DNA from: a virus
Length of the DNA stretch: 45,963 nt
Virus record (IMG/VR): IMGVR_UViG_3300010400_000028
Location: 1-45,963 of that record
Reading direction: 5' to 3' (one strand)
Every line of letters begins with the position of its first letter. Positions within the stretch are counted from its first letter, which is position 1. Both the position numbers and the translations under genes were made by a program. The notes under the pieces are model-generated. The model ran no database searches and had not been told where the DNA came from. It saw only the letters and a program-made list of their open reading frames with translations. Positions 14,622 through 22,399 of this stretch are shown here, in pieces.

Positions 14622-15520
14622 TCACGTCAGTCGGGTGCTCAACACCACGCCGTTACGGCCTGCCCGGGCGACGTCCTTCGCCACGGCCTGGGCGACCCGC
14701 GTCGGCTGGCACACGTCCTCGATGACCTGCCACGACCCGGCCGTCTTCTTGTCCCGGCACTGTGACATCGGATGGCCGCGCTGCGAACACGTCTCGCGCC
14801 GCTCGGCCAGCAGCGCCAAGAGCAGCCCGCGGTCGAAGTCGGTCCACCGCGGCTCGGCCACCGTCACGCTGCGGACCAGCAGCCCGTTCTCGTACTCGTA
14901 CGTCGTCTCGGTGAGGACCTGGGCGCCGAGGAACTCGCTGTAGGGCACCCCGGCCTCGGTAGCCGCCTCTACGTCTGCTCGGAGTCCCGGGTCAGTTCGG
15001 AGGCGGCCACGGAGTTTGGGACGTCGACCTCGCCCATGTTCAGCAGGTACGCGTGCGTGGACAGCTGCGCCCAGGCCCGGTGGTGCAGTAGGTCGACCAG
15101 CTCGCCTACCTGTTCCGCAGTCATCGCCGGGTCGACGCAGGTCCGCGACACCATCTCGGACCACCACGCGAAGTGGCGAGGTTCCCAGTCCTCGGCCGAC
15201 TCGTTCTCCTTGCGCTCGGGTCGGTCGGCGAAGAACACCGACCACTCCCGCGCCGGCAGGGCCCGGAGGTGGAAGTCGACCATCGCCTCACGCATCTGGT
15301 CCTGCAGGGCCAGGATGGCCTCGGCGATGGTCCGCTTCGGTGACGCGTCGCCGAGGCTGGTGGGGGCTTGCGCCTGCGCCAGCTGCCGCTCGAGGTCGTC
15401 GATCTGCTCGACCAGCTCCCCGGCCAGACACAGCGACACGATCCGGGTGGGGCGGGAGGCGAGCTTCTTGACGTCGTCGAAGTGCCGGCCGGTGGCGGTG
15501 CGGGACTTGGCGGCGGCCAC
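14622..15520 (-). CDS. Tail assembly chaperone, -1 frameshift fusion product
   Basis: The short chaperone frame (from GTG 15520) can shift -1 at the heptamer CCCAAAC (15020-15014) and continue in the next frame to 14622, giving about 299 residues. The extension has 'GVPYSEFLGAQV', 'RWTDFDRGLLLALLAERRETC' and the metal-site-like 'CSQRGHPMSQC', which is the usual look of the second chaperone frame in actinophages. The extension frame has no good start of its own. Members bind the tape measure during tail assembly (lambda gpG/gpGT). Confidence 0.8.
14969..15520 (-). CDS. Tail assembly chaperone, short form
   Basis: A 183-residue product of the zero frame. GTG at 15520 overlaps the TAG of the major tail protein (TAGTG). 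It is helical and acidic toward the C-terminus ('TIAEAILALQDQMREAMVDF', 'VSRTCVDPAMTAEQVGELVDLLHH'), the gpG-like half of the pair. It ends soon after the slippery heptamer, and the longer product shares its first 168 or so residues. Confidence 0.82.
   Translation of the reverse strand: MAAAKSRTATGRHFDDVKKLASRPTRIVSLCLAGELVEQIDDLERQLAQAQAPTSLGDASPKRTIAEAILALQDQMREAMVDFHLRALPAREWSVFFADRPERKENESAEDWEPRHFAWWSEMVSRTCVDPAMTAEQVGELVDLLHHRAWAQLSTHAYLLNMGEVDVPNSVAASELTRDSEQT
15014..15020 (-). promoter_or_regulatory. Programmed -1 frameshift site CCCAAAC
   Basis: Read on the minus strand, the zero-frame codons are GTC CCA AAC, so C CCA AAC fits the X XXY YYZ rule exactly. After a -1 slip the frame runs open to 14622, whereas the zero frame stops 42 bp further on at 14969. 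Location between major tail and tape measure genes is the conserved place for this signal. The 42 bp that follow are GC-rich and may form a stimulatory structure; I have not proved one. Confidence 0.8.
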
Positions 15521-15993
15521 TACGCCACCACGGCCCGCTGGTTGGGGTCGGCGGTGACGAACAGCGGAACCATGAAGTCCCACGTCGAGTCCGGCGCCGG
15601 CTTGGTTTCGTTGCCTTCCCCGGCCTCGATCGGGTAGACGCCGACCTTGTCGCCGATCGTCCACGCCGTGGTGCGGTCGACGCCGCGGCGCACGATGAGG
15701 AAGCCGACGGTCCGGTAGGGCAGCAGGTTCCAGGGGGTGTCGGTCGGCGAGTCGTGGTGGAACGTGACGCTGATCTCCGGGGTCTTGCGGCCGGCCCGGT
15801 TGGTGGTGAACGTCGACGCCAGGTTCGACGTGTCCACCTTGTTCGTGCCGACGGCGATGTCGAGCCCGTCCGGGGTGATGAACGTTTCCAGGGCGGTGCC
15901 GGCGTTCAGCTCCGCCACGGTCGGAGCCGCGACGTTGCCGATCGAGGTGGCGAACGTGACGCGGACCCGGCCGTCGATGATGACGACGCTCAT
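15520..15993 (-). CDS. Major tail protein
   Basis: A 157-residue beta-rich protein beginning 'MSVVIIDGRVRVTFATSIGNVAAP', with 'DGLDIAVGTNKVDTSNL' and 'TPEISVTFHHDSPTD', as in the compact tail-tube proteins of actinophages. It directly precedes the frameshifted chaperones and tape measure, the usual site of the tail-tube gene. It ends in TAG, one of the genuine amber stops here. ATGA overlap with the small gene upstream. Confidence 0.78.
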   Translation of the reverse strand: MSVVIIDGRVRVTFATSIGNVAAPTVAELNAGTALETFITPDGLDIAVGTNKVDTSNLASTFTTNRAGRKTPEISVTFHHDSPTDTPWNLLPYRTVGFLIVRRGVDRTTAWTIGDKVGVYPIEAGEGNETKPAPDSTWDFMVPLFVTADPNQRAVVA

Positions 15994-16229
15994 TCGCTGC
16001 TCTCCTTGGTCGTCTTGGCCGGGGCCTTCTTGGGCTCCTGCTCGGGCTCGGGGGCGGGCGCGTCCAGGTCGGGCGCGCCGGCGAAGTCGGGAAGGTGGAA
16101 CTCGGACGGTTCGGCGCGGTACTCGCTGACCCGCACCCAGCCGTTGGCCAGGTGAAGTTCCATGGCGTCGGCGGGGACGGTGCCGATCCCGCCGGTCTGG
16201 GGGTGCCGGACCACGGCGAAGCCGGTCAT
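15990..16229 (-). CDS. Small head-tail region protein
   Basis: A 79-residue protein. The first 40 residues ('FAVVRHPQTGGIGTVPADAMELHLANGWVRVSE') form the short beta-helix unit found in small proteins of actinophage structural operons that recognise a 'W' or 'GW' motif. The remainder is an acidic then Lys-rich Pro/Ala tail. Overlaps its neighbours at both ends by 4 bp. Role unknown, probably in assembly. Confidence 0.6.
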   Translation of the reverse strand: MTGFAVVRHPQTGGIGTVPADAMELHLANGWVRVSEYRAEPSEFHLPDFAGAPDLDAPAPEPEQEPKKAPAKTTKESSE

Positions 16230-16573
16230 GCGCGGAACGCGTTGTAGGTCACGCCGGTCAGCGCACCGGAGAAGGTGATGGAGGCCAGGTTCGTTGCTGG
16301 GTTGATCGCGGCCCGCGGGACGAACAGGTAGCGGGTCCCGGTCGCGGTTCCCGCCAGCGACGGAACGGTCCCGGCGTCGCCCAGCGGGGTCACGCCCGGG
16401 TCCAGGACCGTGAGGTTGGTCAGGGTGCCGGTGGTGATGACGGCCAGGATCAGCCCGGTCGGGCCGAAGCTGCTCTCGGCGAAGGTGTCGGTGGCGGCGG
16501 GCGTGAGCGGGGTCGGCGTGGTCAGGACGCCGCTGGCGGGCGCCGAGATCGACTGCGAAACTTGAAGCGTCAT
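16226..16573 (-). CDS. Hypothetical beta-rich structural protein
   Basis: A 115-residue protein of low charge, rich in Thr, Gly, Ala and Leu, with predicted strands throughout and no Cys. The composition resembles virion surface or decoration proteins. It lies between the tail terminator-like gene and the small protein before the major tail protein. An ATGA junction joins it to the next gene. Confidence 0.6.
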   Translation of the reverse strand: MTLQVSQSISAPASGVLTTPTPLTPAATDTFAESSFGPTGLILAVITTGTLTNLTVLDPGVTPLGDAGTVPSLAGTATGTRYLFVPRAAINPATNLASITFSGALTGVTYNAFRA

Positions 16574-16607
16574 CCGACGCGCCTCCTATGTGGATGGTTG
16601 GTGTGAC

Positions 16608-17030
16608 TCAGCCGGTCGAGCTGTAGGAGAAGACCGACACCGCGTCCATGACCAACTTGCCGGTGGACTCGTCGCGGTCGGGGTCCGTCGCGTCGTCCTG
16701 CTTGATCGGTGAGCAGATCCGCCCGGCGATGACCGGCTTGAGGTTGAGGAGCGATGTGCGGACCTGCATCTGCACGGCCCGCGCGGCGGCGGCGTTGAGC
16801 CCGACGCAGTGGCACGTGTAGGTGGTGGTGATGGTCACCTGCTGCGCCGACAGGGCCGTGCCGACGCCGTCACGCGGCCACGCCACGCGGGTGTAGACGA
16901 GCACGTAGGGCGGCGTGGGTGTGGGGTCGGGGACCTTGCCGTCGAAGACCCGGGCGCTGGTCAGGTCCGGGTTCGCGGCCAGGGCGGCGAGGCCGACCTG
17001 GGCGTGGGTCTCGTCGAGGGTGTCGGTCAA
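16608..17030 (-). CDS. Tail terminator / tail completion-like protein
   Basis: A 140-residue protein with 'VFDGKVPDPTPTPPYVLVYTRV' and a beta-alpha layout 'QVTITTTYTCHCVGLNAAAARAVQMQVRTSLLNLKPVIAGR' typical of lambda gpU / DUF3168-like tail terminators in actinophages. It follows the HK97 gp10-like gene with an ATGA overlap, as in the canonical connector order. Confidence 0.7.
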   Translation of the reverse strand: MTDTLDETHAQVGLAALAANPDLTSARVFDGKVPDPTPTPPYVLVYTRVAWPRDGVGTALSAQQVTITTTYTCHCVGLNAAAARAVQMQVRTSLLNLKPVIAGRICSPIKQDDATDPDRDESTGKLVMDAVSVFSYSSTG

Positions 17031-17428
17031 GACGATTCCTCGAGCAGGTCCTGCGCGACCTTCGACATCGCGGCGAGGAACTTCGGCACCTCGGCGTCGA
17101 GCGACTCCTGCCCGGCCGGATGCGGCGCGGAGGTGAGGGTGCCGTACTCGATGAAACTCGCCAACCGGGACTGCGGCCGGTTCGACGCGACGCCGACCGT
17201 GACGGCGAACAGCGTGCCCTTCTGCGACAGGTCGTAGCCGAGGCTACGGATCAGGTGCGGAATGTGACCCACCGTCGGCGACCCGGCCTCAGTCCAGCGC
17301 CGCTTCCAATCGAGCTTGATCTGGACCCCGGCTCGGGACATGACTGGCTTGATCGCCTTCTCGGCACGCTCGGGCAGCGTCCGCAGGTCGCGCCGCCAAC
17401 TGTCCATGCCCTGCCTGTGGAGGCCCAT
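17027..17428 (-). CDS. HK97 gp10-like head-tail joining protein
   Basis: A 133-residue basic protein. 'LPERAEKAIKPVMSRAGVQIKLDWKRRW' then 'HIPHLIRSLGYDL' and 'FIEYGTLTSAPHPAGQESLDAEVPKFLAAM' match the gp10-like family (neck protein, 'IEFGT...P.P'). Start ATG overlaps the TAA of the upstream DUF6093 gene (TAATG). Confidence 0.75.
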   Translation of the reverse strand: MGLHRQGMDSWRRDLRTLPERAEKAIKPVMSRAGVQIKLDWKRRWTEAGSPTVGHIPHLIRSLGYDLSQKGTLFAVTVGVASNRPQSRLASFIEYGTLTSAPHPAGQESLDAEVPKFLAAMSKVAQDLLEESS

Positions 17429-17889
17429 TACGACAGCACCTCCAGCAGCGGCAGTTTCCGTGTGGTGGCGTCGGACTTGCGCGACGCGCCCGTGATGGTG
17501 AAGACGCGGCCGACCAGGTCGGCGTCGTTGCGGCAGGCCGTGATCGTGACCCGGTCGTCGATGCGCAGTCCTTCCGAACCGGCGACCGGCAGCTGCAGCT
17601 CGAACGACGCCAACCGCAGCGCCGCCTCAGCCACGGTGGTCGGGCCGGCCCAGTTCGCCGAGGCGGCCTGGACGCGGCACGCCCCAGCAAACAGCTGCGT
17701 GTACATGGGCGTCACGACCCCGTTGGCTGGGTTGGTCGTCTCGCCGGTCTTGCGTGTGATCGTGCAGGCGTCGTTCAGGCCTCGCCCGGCGGCCGCCCGG
17801 CCCGCGGCGAGCACGGTTGCGGCACGTGCGGCGGCGACCACGCTGCCCGGGTTGGCGGTGGAGCCGGTGTCGGGCCGCAGCGTGTCCAC
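17428..17889 (-). CDS. DUF6093-type head-tail connector
   Basis: A 153-residue protein with 'LNDACTITRKTGETTNPANGVVTPMYTQLFAGACRVQ' and a C-terminal beta domain ('RIDDRVTITACRNDADLVGRVFTITGASRKSDATTRKLPL'), the pattern of the DUF6093 family, which sits in the neck gene cluster of actinophages. GTG start. Likely the stopper or adaptor between portal ring and tail. Confidence 0.72.
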   Translation of the reverse strand: MDTLRPDTGSTANPGSVVAAARAATVLAAGRAAAGRGLNDACTITRKTGETTNPANGVVTPMYTQLFAGACRVQAASANWAGPTTVAEAALRLASFELQLPVAGSEGLRIDDRVTITACRNDADLVGRVFTITGASRKSDATTRKLPLLEVLS

Positions 17890-17896
17890 CGGTACC

Positions 17897-18286
17897 TCAG
17901 AACGTGAAGAGGTCGATGGTGGAGGTGACGTTCGTGTTGGCCGACATGGTCACCCGCAGGAACCGCCACGGGTGGTTCGGCCGCAGGATCACCAGCGTCG
18001 TGGTCGCGGTCGTGATCGCGAACGTGGCGATGGCCACTGTCTCCGGCGTGGCCGGAAGGGCGTACGGTGCCGCGAACCAGTTGACCCCGTCGGCTGAGCC
18101 CTCGATGAGGTAGGTGCATGTTGGGGTCGCGCCGACCGTTGTGGTGATGCGCAGCAGCGCCGGCCCGGTCATGCCCAGCGTCAGACCGCGGTCGATGATG
18201 TTGGTCGTCACGCCGTTGCCGGTCTGCGCGGTGCACAGGTTGGCGGTGCCGTTGACGAGGGTGCCGACGCTGGTGAGGGTGCTCAT
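17897..18286 (-). CDS. Hypothetical beta-sandwich structural protein
   Basis: A 129-residue protein, beta-rich, with 'CTYLIEGSADGVNWFAAPYALPATPETVAIATFAITT' and a C-terminal 'RPNHPWRFLRVTMSANTNVTSTIDLFTF', which resembles carbohydrate-binding or fibronectin-like folds used in virion decoration. The ATG at 18286 has GCAGGA 5 nt before it. Placed between two connector genes. Confidence 0.6.
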   Translation of the reverse strand: MSTLTSVGTLVNGTANLCTAQTGNGVTTNIIDRGLTLGMTGPALLRITTTVGATPTCTYLIEGSADGVNWFAAPYALPATPETVAIATFAITTATTTLVILRPNHPWRFLRVTMSANTNVTSTIDLFTF

Positions 18287-18297
18287 GGGTCCTGCTT

Positions 18298-18681
18298 TCA
18301 GCCGGTCAGCGGATCTGCTACCGGCACGGTGTCCCAGTGCCAGTCGGGGGCCGGGAAGCTGTACGACGGAGCGCCGGCCCCGGAATAGGCCGCGCGGGCG
18401 GAGTCGAGGATCTGCTGGCGCCGCTCGGCGTCGTAGGAGACGTTGTAGTCGTCGATGGACTCCGACGCCGCGCCGGCCGGGTTGCGGAAGGCGATCGCGG
18501 CGAGTTCGATCGCCCAGGCCCAGATGTCGTCCGGCACCGGGGCCGGCGGCCACGGCGACAGGCGGGTCGCGTTGAGCAACCATCCTGACGCGTACCGCCG
18601 GACCCGGGTTGCGGTCTCCGTGTCGACGCTCGGCACCTGCAGGTACGAGGGCAGGTCGGCGAGGTCGAACAGATCAGCCAC
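18298..18681 (-). CDS. Head-tail connector (gp6-like helical protein)
   Basis: A 127-residue mainly helical protein: 'LADLPSYLQVPSVDTETATRVRRYASGWLLNAT', 'DDIWAWAIELAAIAFRNPAGAASESIDDYN' and 'ERRQQILDSARAAY'. The size, helicity and 'ALE...RNP.G..S...' layout match the HK97 gp6-like adaptor proteins that bind the portal. Start ATG; ends just before the beta-sandwich protein. Confidence 0.72.
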   Translation of the reverse strand: MADLFDLADLPSYLQVPSVDTETATRVRRYASGWLLNATRLSPWPPAPVPDDIWAWAIELAAIAFRNPAGAASESIDDYNVSYDAERRQQILDSARAAYSGAGAPSYSFPAPDWHWDTVPVADPLTG

Positions 18682-18691
18682 GGACTACGCC

Positions 18692-19093
18692 TCAGCCGTT
18701 CTTGGCGGTCTTCGCGCCGGGCGAGGAGTCGGCCGCCTTGATCAGCGGAGTGCCGGACTTCTTGGCCGCCGCCTCCTCCTCGGCTGCGGCCTTGTCCGCC
18801 GCAGCCTTCTCGGCCTCGGCCGCCTTGATGGCCTCCTGGCCCTCCTTGTCGTCGGCCTTGTCCTCGGCCGCCTCGGCCTTCGCCTGGTCGGCCTGCTGCT
18901 TCTGCACGGCCTTGAGTTCGGCGCCCTCGACCTTTTCCACCATGCCCTTGCGGATGTGGCGGGCCAGGTCCTCGGCGTCGACGGTCTCGGGCACGATCGC
19001 GCCCTCGTAGTAGCCGAGCACCACGTCGCCGCCGAGTTCGGACTTCGACTTGAGCGTGACGTAGGGCGCTGTGACCCGGTAGATGTCGCTCAC
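18692..19093 (-). CDS. Small protein downstream of capsid with Ala/Lys/Glu-rich helix
   Basis: A 133-residue protein starting at a GTG that overlaps the capsid stop (GTGA). N-terminal 60 residues form a small beta domain ('YRVTAPYVTLKSKSELGGDVVLGYYEGAIVPETV'). Residues 60-115 form a long charged helix of Ala, Lys, Glu and Asp, followed by a short tail. Similar proteins lie after the capsid gene in many actinophages. Role unknown; assembly or head filling is possible. Confidence 0.62.
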   Translation of the reverse strand: MSDIYRVTAPYVTLKSKSELGGDVVLGYYEGAIVPETVDAEDLARHIRKGMVEKVEGAELKAVQKQQADQAKAEAAEDKADDKEGQEAIKAAEAEKAAADKAAAEEEAAAKKSGTPLIKAADSSPGAKTAKNG

Positions 19094-20013
19094 GACGTCA
19101 CCCCTGTGATCTCCTGGCCCGCACCGGGCTCCTGAACGACGGGCACGGTCTTGCGGCGGGCCTGCAGGTCCCAGGCGTCGTTCGCGTCGAGACGGATCGA
19201 CTTGACCTGCACCGCCAGGTCGGCCACCGAGTAGCCCGGCGCGACCTCCATCTCGTCGGCCATGCCGCCCAGCGCCTTCGAGTCGAGCACGAAGCACGAC
19301 GTCGGCACGGGGAGGTTCGGCGTGACGATGACCGCCATGCCGGCGATCTGCTCCACCTGCCCGGTGTAGACCGGGTTGTCGGTGGTCTCACGCCGCCACA
19401 GGGTCGAGATCACCGTGTCGGTCATCATCGACATGTAGCCCAGGTCGGACACCACGATGGTGTCCGGCTTGTAGCCCAGGTTGCGGGCCAGGATGATCCG
19501 GCGCGCGTTGAGGATGTCGTTGAGGATCTTCGGGGAGCCCGCGTCCCACTTGCCCAGCGTCGCCGTGTCGGCCAGCGCCGACCCGACCGCCGACATGGTC
19601 ACGGAGTCGACCTGCGAGATGATCGAGTTGATGACCTTCTGCAGGGTCCGGTCGACCGCCGCCCCCGCGTACACGTTGCGGGCGATCTCCTCGTCGGTCA
19701 GCCGCGCCTTCTGGCCCCACTTGCTCACCGCGGCCAGGGCGGCGGTGCCGGTGGGCAGGTTGGCGAACGGGTACTCCGAACCGGCCGACACCGCTTCCAC
19801 GGTGCGGTCGGTCACGAACGGCTCGGTCATCTCGTAGAGCACCGCGCCGCCGCTGGAGCGGAACCGCTGGGTCAGGATCTGGTCCGAAACGAACCGCAGG
19901 TCCTTGAAGTCGCGCAGCCGCCGCTGCAGGGACGTGGGGCTCTGCAGGAACCGGCTGATGGCCAGCGAGTCACCCGTGAGGACGGGCGCCGCAGCCGGGT
20001 AGGTACCAGGCAT
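19090..20013 (-). CDS. Major capsid protein, HK97 fold
   Basis: A 307-residue protein. The order of motifs fits an HK97-type capsid: N-arm to about 60, E-loop ('YEMTEPFVTDRTVEAVSAGSEYPFANL'), P-domain long helix ('LTDEEIARNVYAGAAVDRTLQKVINSI'), and 'DILNARRIILARNLGYKPDTIVVSDLGYMSM' in the A-domain. No separate delta domain is obvious; the scaffold is the C-terminal part of the protease gene upstream. Confidence 0.85.
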   Translation of the reverse strand: MPGTYPAAAPVLTGDSLAISRFLQSPTSLQRRLRDFKDLRFVSDQILTQRFRSSGGAVLYEMTEPFVTDRTVEAVSAGSEYPFANLPTGTAALAAVSKWGQKARLTDEEIARNVYAGAAVDRTLQKVINSIISQVDSVTMSAVGSALADTATLGKWDAGSPKILNDILNARRIILARNLGYKPDTIVVSDLGYMSMMTDTVISTLWRRETTDNPVYTGQVEQIAGMAVIVTPNLPVPTSCFVLDSKALGGMADEMEVAPGYSVADLAVQVKSIRLDANDAWDLQARRKTVPVVQEPGAGQEITGVTS

Positions 20014-20034
20014 GTGCTATCTCCTCTCGGGGTG

Positions 20035-20424
20035 TTAGTGCCGGCCCTGGAAACGGACCTTGGCGGGTGCCGTCGCCGTGGTGAGTGCGGTGCCGATCAG
20101 GGTGCCGGCGGCCGAACCGGCGGCGATCGACGTGGCGACCGGGTCGATCTGACCCGACGCCGCGGCCTGCACGCCGCCGGCGGCTGTCACGTTGTTCGCC
20201 GTGACGATCTCGTGGATCACGCCGTCGAGCGGCCAGATCGTCACCTTCGCGCCGGAGGCCGCGTCGTGGGCGAACACGCCGCACACGACCGTGGACGCCG
20301 CGCCGGCGGTGGCGACGGTGCCGGCGCCCGAGACCGCGGCGAGGGTCCCGCCGGTGACGGCGCCCGAGGTGGTCGACGTGAACGGGACCGCTCCGCCGGA
20401 GTAGACGGGTGAGTAGTCAGCCAC
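20035..20424 (-). CDS. DUF2190-like capsid decoration protein
   Basis: A 129-residue Gly/Ala/Thr-rich protein with 'YSGGAVPFTSTTSGAVTGGTLAAVSGAGTVA' and 'VCGVFAHDAASGAKVTIWPLDGVIHEIVTANNVTAAGGVQAAASGQI', the pattern of DUF2190 head decoration proteins. It lies between scaffold and capsid genes, where the lambda gpD analog lies in related phages. Confidence 0.75.
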   Translation of the reverse strand: MADYSPVYSGGAVPFTSTTSGAVTGGTLAAVSGAGTVATAGAASTVVCGVFAHDAASGAKVTIWPLDGVIHEIVTANNVTAAGGVQAAASGQIDPVATSIAAGSAAGTLIGTALTTATAPAKVRFQGRH

Positions 20425-20427
20425 GGG

Positions 20428-20898
20428 TCAGCCCGCCTTCCGCGCGTCGGGCGCGCCGTAGAGTGCCGAGTATTCGGGGTCGGCCTCGACGCCCTCGCCG
20501 GCGTAGCCGGACGCCACCACCGCGAGCGCGGAGTTGGGCGTCAGGGTGTCGATGAGGTTGCGCGTCCCGTCCGGGTCGGCGTCCCACAGCCGCGAGAAGT
20601 GCAGCTTCTGCGCGGGCGTGAACTTGCCGGCCTGCACGGCCTTCGCGATGACCTCGTCGCGCTCGTCGCGCTTGGTCTTCGCGACGTGGTCGGTGAGAAC
20701 CTTGATGTCGCGCTGCAGCTGCTCGTACGTCGAGCTCGCCAGCACGACCGTGCCCGGGGCCGCGCCGGCGGCAACCGGCGCGGGCGCGCCCTCGGGAGGT
20801 GCGATTTCGGCGTCGAACGCCGTCCTCACCTCGTCGTCGGAGGCGTCCGGGTCCAGGCCCAGCGCCTCTCGGATCTTGGCCTTGTCCAGATTGGACAT
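20428..20898 (-). CDS. Nested scaffold protein from an internal start
   Basis: Within the protease frame an ATG at 20898 is preceded by AAGGAG with a 6-nt spacing, a strong ribosome site in a place where none is needed for the long product. It gives 156 residues: helical start 'MSNLDKAKIREALGLDPDAS', acidic Pro-rich linker, then 'LQRDIKVLTDHVAKTKRDERDE' and the capsid-binding-type C-terminus. This mirrors lambda C/Nu3 and similar nested protease-scaffold genes. Expression of the short form is predicted only. Confidence 0.65.
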   Translation of the reverse strand: MSNLDKAKIREALGLDPDASDDEVRTAFDAEIAPPEGAPAPVAAGAAPGTVVLASSTYEQLQRDIKVLTDHVAKTKRDERDEVIAKAVQAGKFTPAQKLHFSRLWDADPDGTRNLIDTLTPNSALAVVASGYAGEGVEADPEYSALYGAPDARKAG

Positions 20899-21732
20899 AC
20901 GGACTCCTTGGTTGGGTGATGGTGCGACCGCCTCCGCGGCGGGGACTGTGGTGTCGCCGAAGCTGGCGACAATGCGGGTGCCGGACGGCTCCAGCGGGCC
21001 GGACGCGGCCACACCGAGGGCGCCCGGCAGGTCGCGCAGGCTCCTGATGGACGACATGCCGGGCGGGGTGATGCCGAGCAGCGCCAGGGCCTCGACGACC
21101 AGGCCGTACTTTTCGCCGTCGTGCTCGTAGTCGGCCCAGCCTTCGATGGATCGGTCGGGCCAGTGGTGCGGCATGGCCGCGGCCAGCCATTCGGGCATGC
21201 CGGCCAGGTCGCCCTTGAGGACGTGGTCCTGGTCATCCTGCTCGACCCGCACGTTGTGGACCCAGCCCAGCGCCGGTTCACCGTCGCCCGGCGCGAACCG
21301 CTTGTCGGTGTGGCCGATCTTCAGGTAGGCCGGGCGGGCGCCGTCGCGGTTGGCGAAGCGGGCGGCGTCGTCGAGCATCCGCGGCGTCACCGTGAGCGGC
21401 CCGGATGCGAGCTTCCACGTGCCCGGCCGGGCGAGCTCCACGTCGCGCAGCTCGGCGGCGGCGGTCACCTGGTCGGCGACGCGGATGCCGAGGCGCCGGG
21501 CCGCCGCCCGGATCTTCGGCATCGCTTTGTCGCCGAACGGCGACTGCGGTGCCCGGGCGAGCGCGTTGCGGACGTGGGGCTCGTCGTGGATCGGGAAGTG
21601 CCGCAGCGACCGGGGGACGGTCCTGCCCTGTTCGTCCTTCGTGCCGCCCGGTTCGATGTAGGCGAACGCGCTGTCGGGCAGGTCGTTGATGGCGGCTGAG
21701 GACATCTGCGCGCCGGTCACGGCATGCGTCAT
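20428..21732 (-). CDS. Prohead protease with C-terminal scaffold (Mu I-like)
   Basis: A 434-residue protein. Residues 1-90 have the conserved head of Mu gpI-type protease fusions ('LPDSAFAYIEPGG', 'RSLRHFPIHDEPHVRNALAR'). Residues 95-260 hold the protease core, including 'YLKIGHTDKRFAPGDGEPALGWVHNVRVEQ' and 'DRSIEGWADYEH', with candidate catalytic Ser and His residues. The C-terminal 156 residues form charged helices typical of a scaffold. The ATG at 21732 has AAAGGTGG 5-8 nt upstream. An in-frame internal ATG at 20898 could make the scaffold alone. Confidence 0.8.
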   Translation of the reverse strand: MTHAVTGAQMSSAAINDLPDSAFAYIEPGGTKDEQGRTVPRSLRHFPIHDEPHVRNALARAPQSPFGDKAMPKIRAAARRLGIRVADQVTAAAELRDVELARPGTWKLASGPLTVTPRMLDDAARFANRDGARPAYLKIGHTDKRFAPGDGEPALGWVHNVRVEQDDQDHVLKGDLAGMPEWLAAAMPHHWPDRSIEGWADYEHDGEKYGLVVEALALLGITPPGMSSIRSLRDLPGALGVAASGPLEPSGTRIVASFGDTTVPAAEAVAPSPNQGVRMSNLDKAKIREALGLDPDASDDEVRTAFDAEIAPPEGAPAPVAAGAAPGTVVLASSTYEQLQRDIKVLTDHVAKTKRDERDEVIAKAVQAGKFTPAQKLHFSRLWDADPDGTRNLIDTLTPNSALAVVASGYAGEGVEADPEYSALYGAPDARKAG

Positions 21733-21778
21733 CGCCCGCACCACCTTTCGGTATGCGGGCTAGCGCCCGGGGATCAGA

Positions 21779-21871
21779 TCAGTAGGTCGACTTCTTCGGC
21801 GCGGCCTTCTTCGTAGGCCGCTTCACCGGTGTGGCCTTCTTGGCCGGCCGTGGGGTGCTCTTCTTCGCCAT
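21779..21871 (-). CDS. 30-residue Lys/Pro-rich basic peptide
   Basis: A short peptide of Lys, Pro, Ala, Thr and Arg with 10 Lys and 2-3 Arg, no acidic residue, ending in Tyr. It has 'PAKKATP' and 'PTKKAAPKK' units like histone H1 tails. GAGGGGGG stands a few bases before the ATG. It is alone in a 160-bp gap between two late genes in the head operon. A role in DNA condensation or as an internal head protein is plausible from composition; nothing proves it. Confidence 0.6.
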   Translation of the reverse strand: MAKKSTPRPAKKATPVKRPTKKAAPKKSTY

Positions 21872-21895
21872 CGAGTCACCCCCCTCGAGGCGAGG

Positions 21896-22399
21896 TCAGC
21901 CGGGGCCGACGACGTCGCCGCGCGGCGGCTTGCCGTGCGTGACCCGGTTCAGGTCGCTGCCTGCCGCGAACCCGAAGACCTCAATGAACCACCGGCTGGC
22001 GAACGTCTTGGCCTTGACCGGGCCAACTTCCGGGATCTTCGACAGCAGCGCCACCAGCGTGGTCCAGGGCGTGGGCGAATCGGCCCAGCGCGCCAGGCCC
22101 TCGCCCCGGGTCCAGTAGTGGTGCAGCTCGTCGTGGCCCGGGGTGACGTCGTGGCCGGCCGCGGCGGCAACGGGCGCTGGCTCGTCGTCGTCGATCTCGG
22201 CGAGGATCGCGACGATCGCGGCGTTGAGCTCGTCCTCCGCCTCCGCGGGCGCATACAGGTCGACGGCGTGCAGGCCGCGATCGGCCATGCCGGCGTACGG
22301 ATCCTGGTCCAGGGGCGGAACCGTCACCGAGTCGGCGTGCTTGAGCGCCCACTCCGAGTGCAGGTCGGCGATGCGGCGCATCGCCTCGGCCCGCTTCAC
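21896..22399 (-). CDS. Conserved hypothetical with HhH-like motif
   Basis: A 167-residue protein. The N-terminus is a charged helix ('AEAMRRIADLHSEWALKHAD'), then an acidic middle, then 'PWTTLVALLSKIPEVGPVKAKTFASRWF', which looks like a helix-hairpin-helix DNA-binding turn ('IPEVGPVKA'). I chose GTG at 22399 because it overlaps the stop of the preceding gene (GTGA) and has GGAGAG upstream; a GTG at 22420 would add 7 residues. Position between portal-linked genes and protease suggests a head protein or packaging accessory. Function unknown. Confidence 0.58.
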   Translation of the reverse strand: MKRAEAMRRIADLHSEWALKHADSVTVPPLDQDPYAGMADRGLHAVDLYAPAEAEDELNAAIVAILAEIDDDEPAPVAAAAGHDVTPGHDELHHYWTRGEGLARWADSPTPWTTLVALLSKIPEVGPVKAKTFASRWFIEVFGFAAGSDLNRVTHGKPPRGDVVGPG

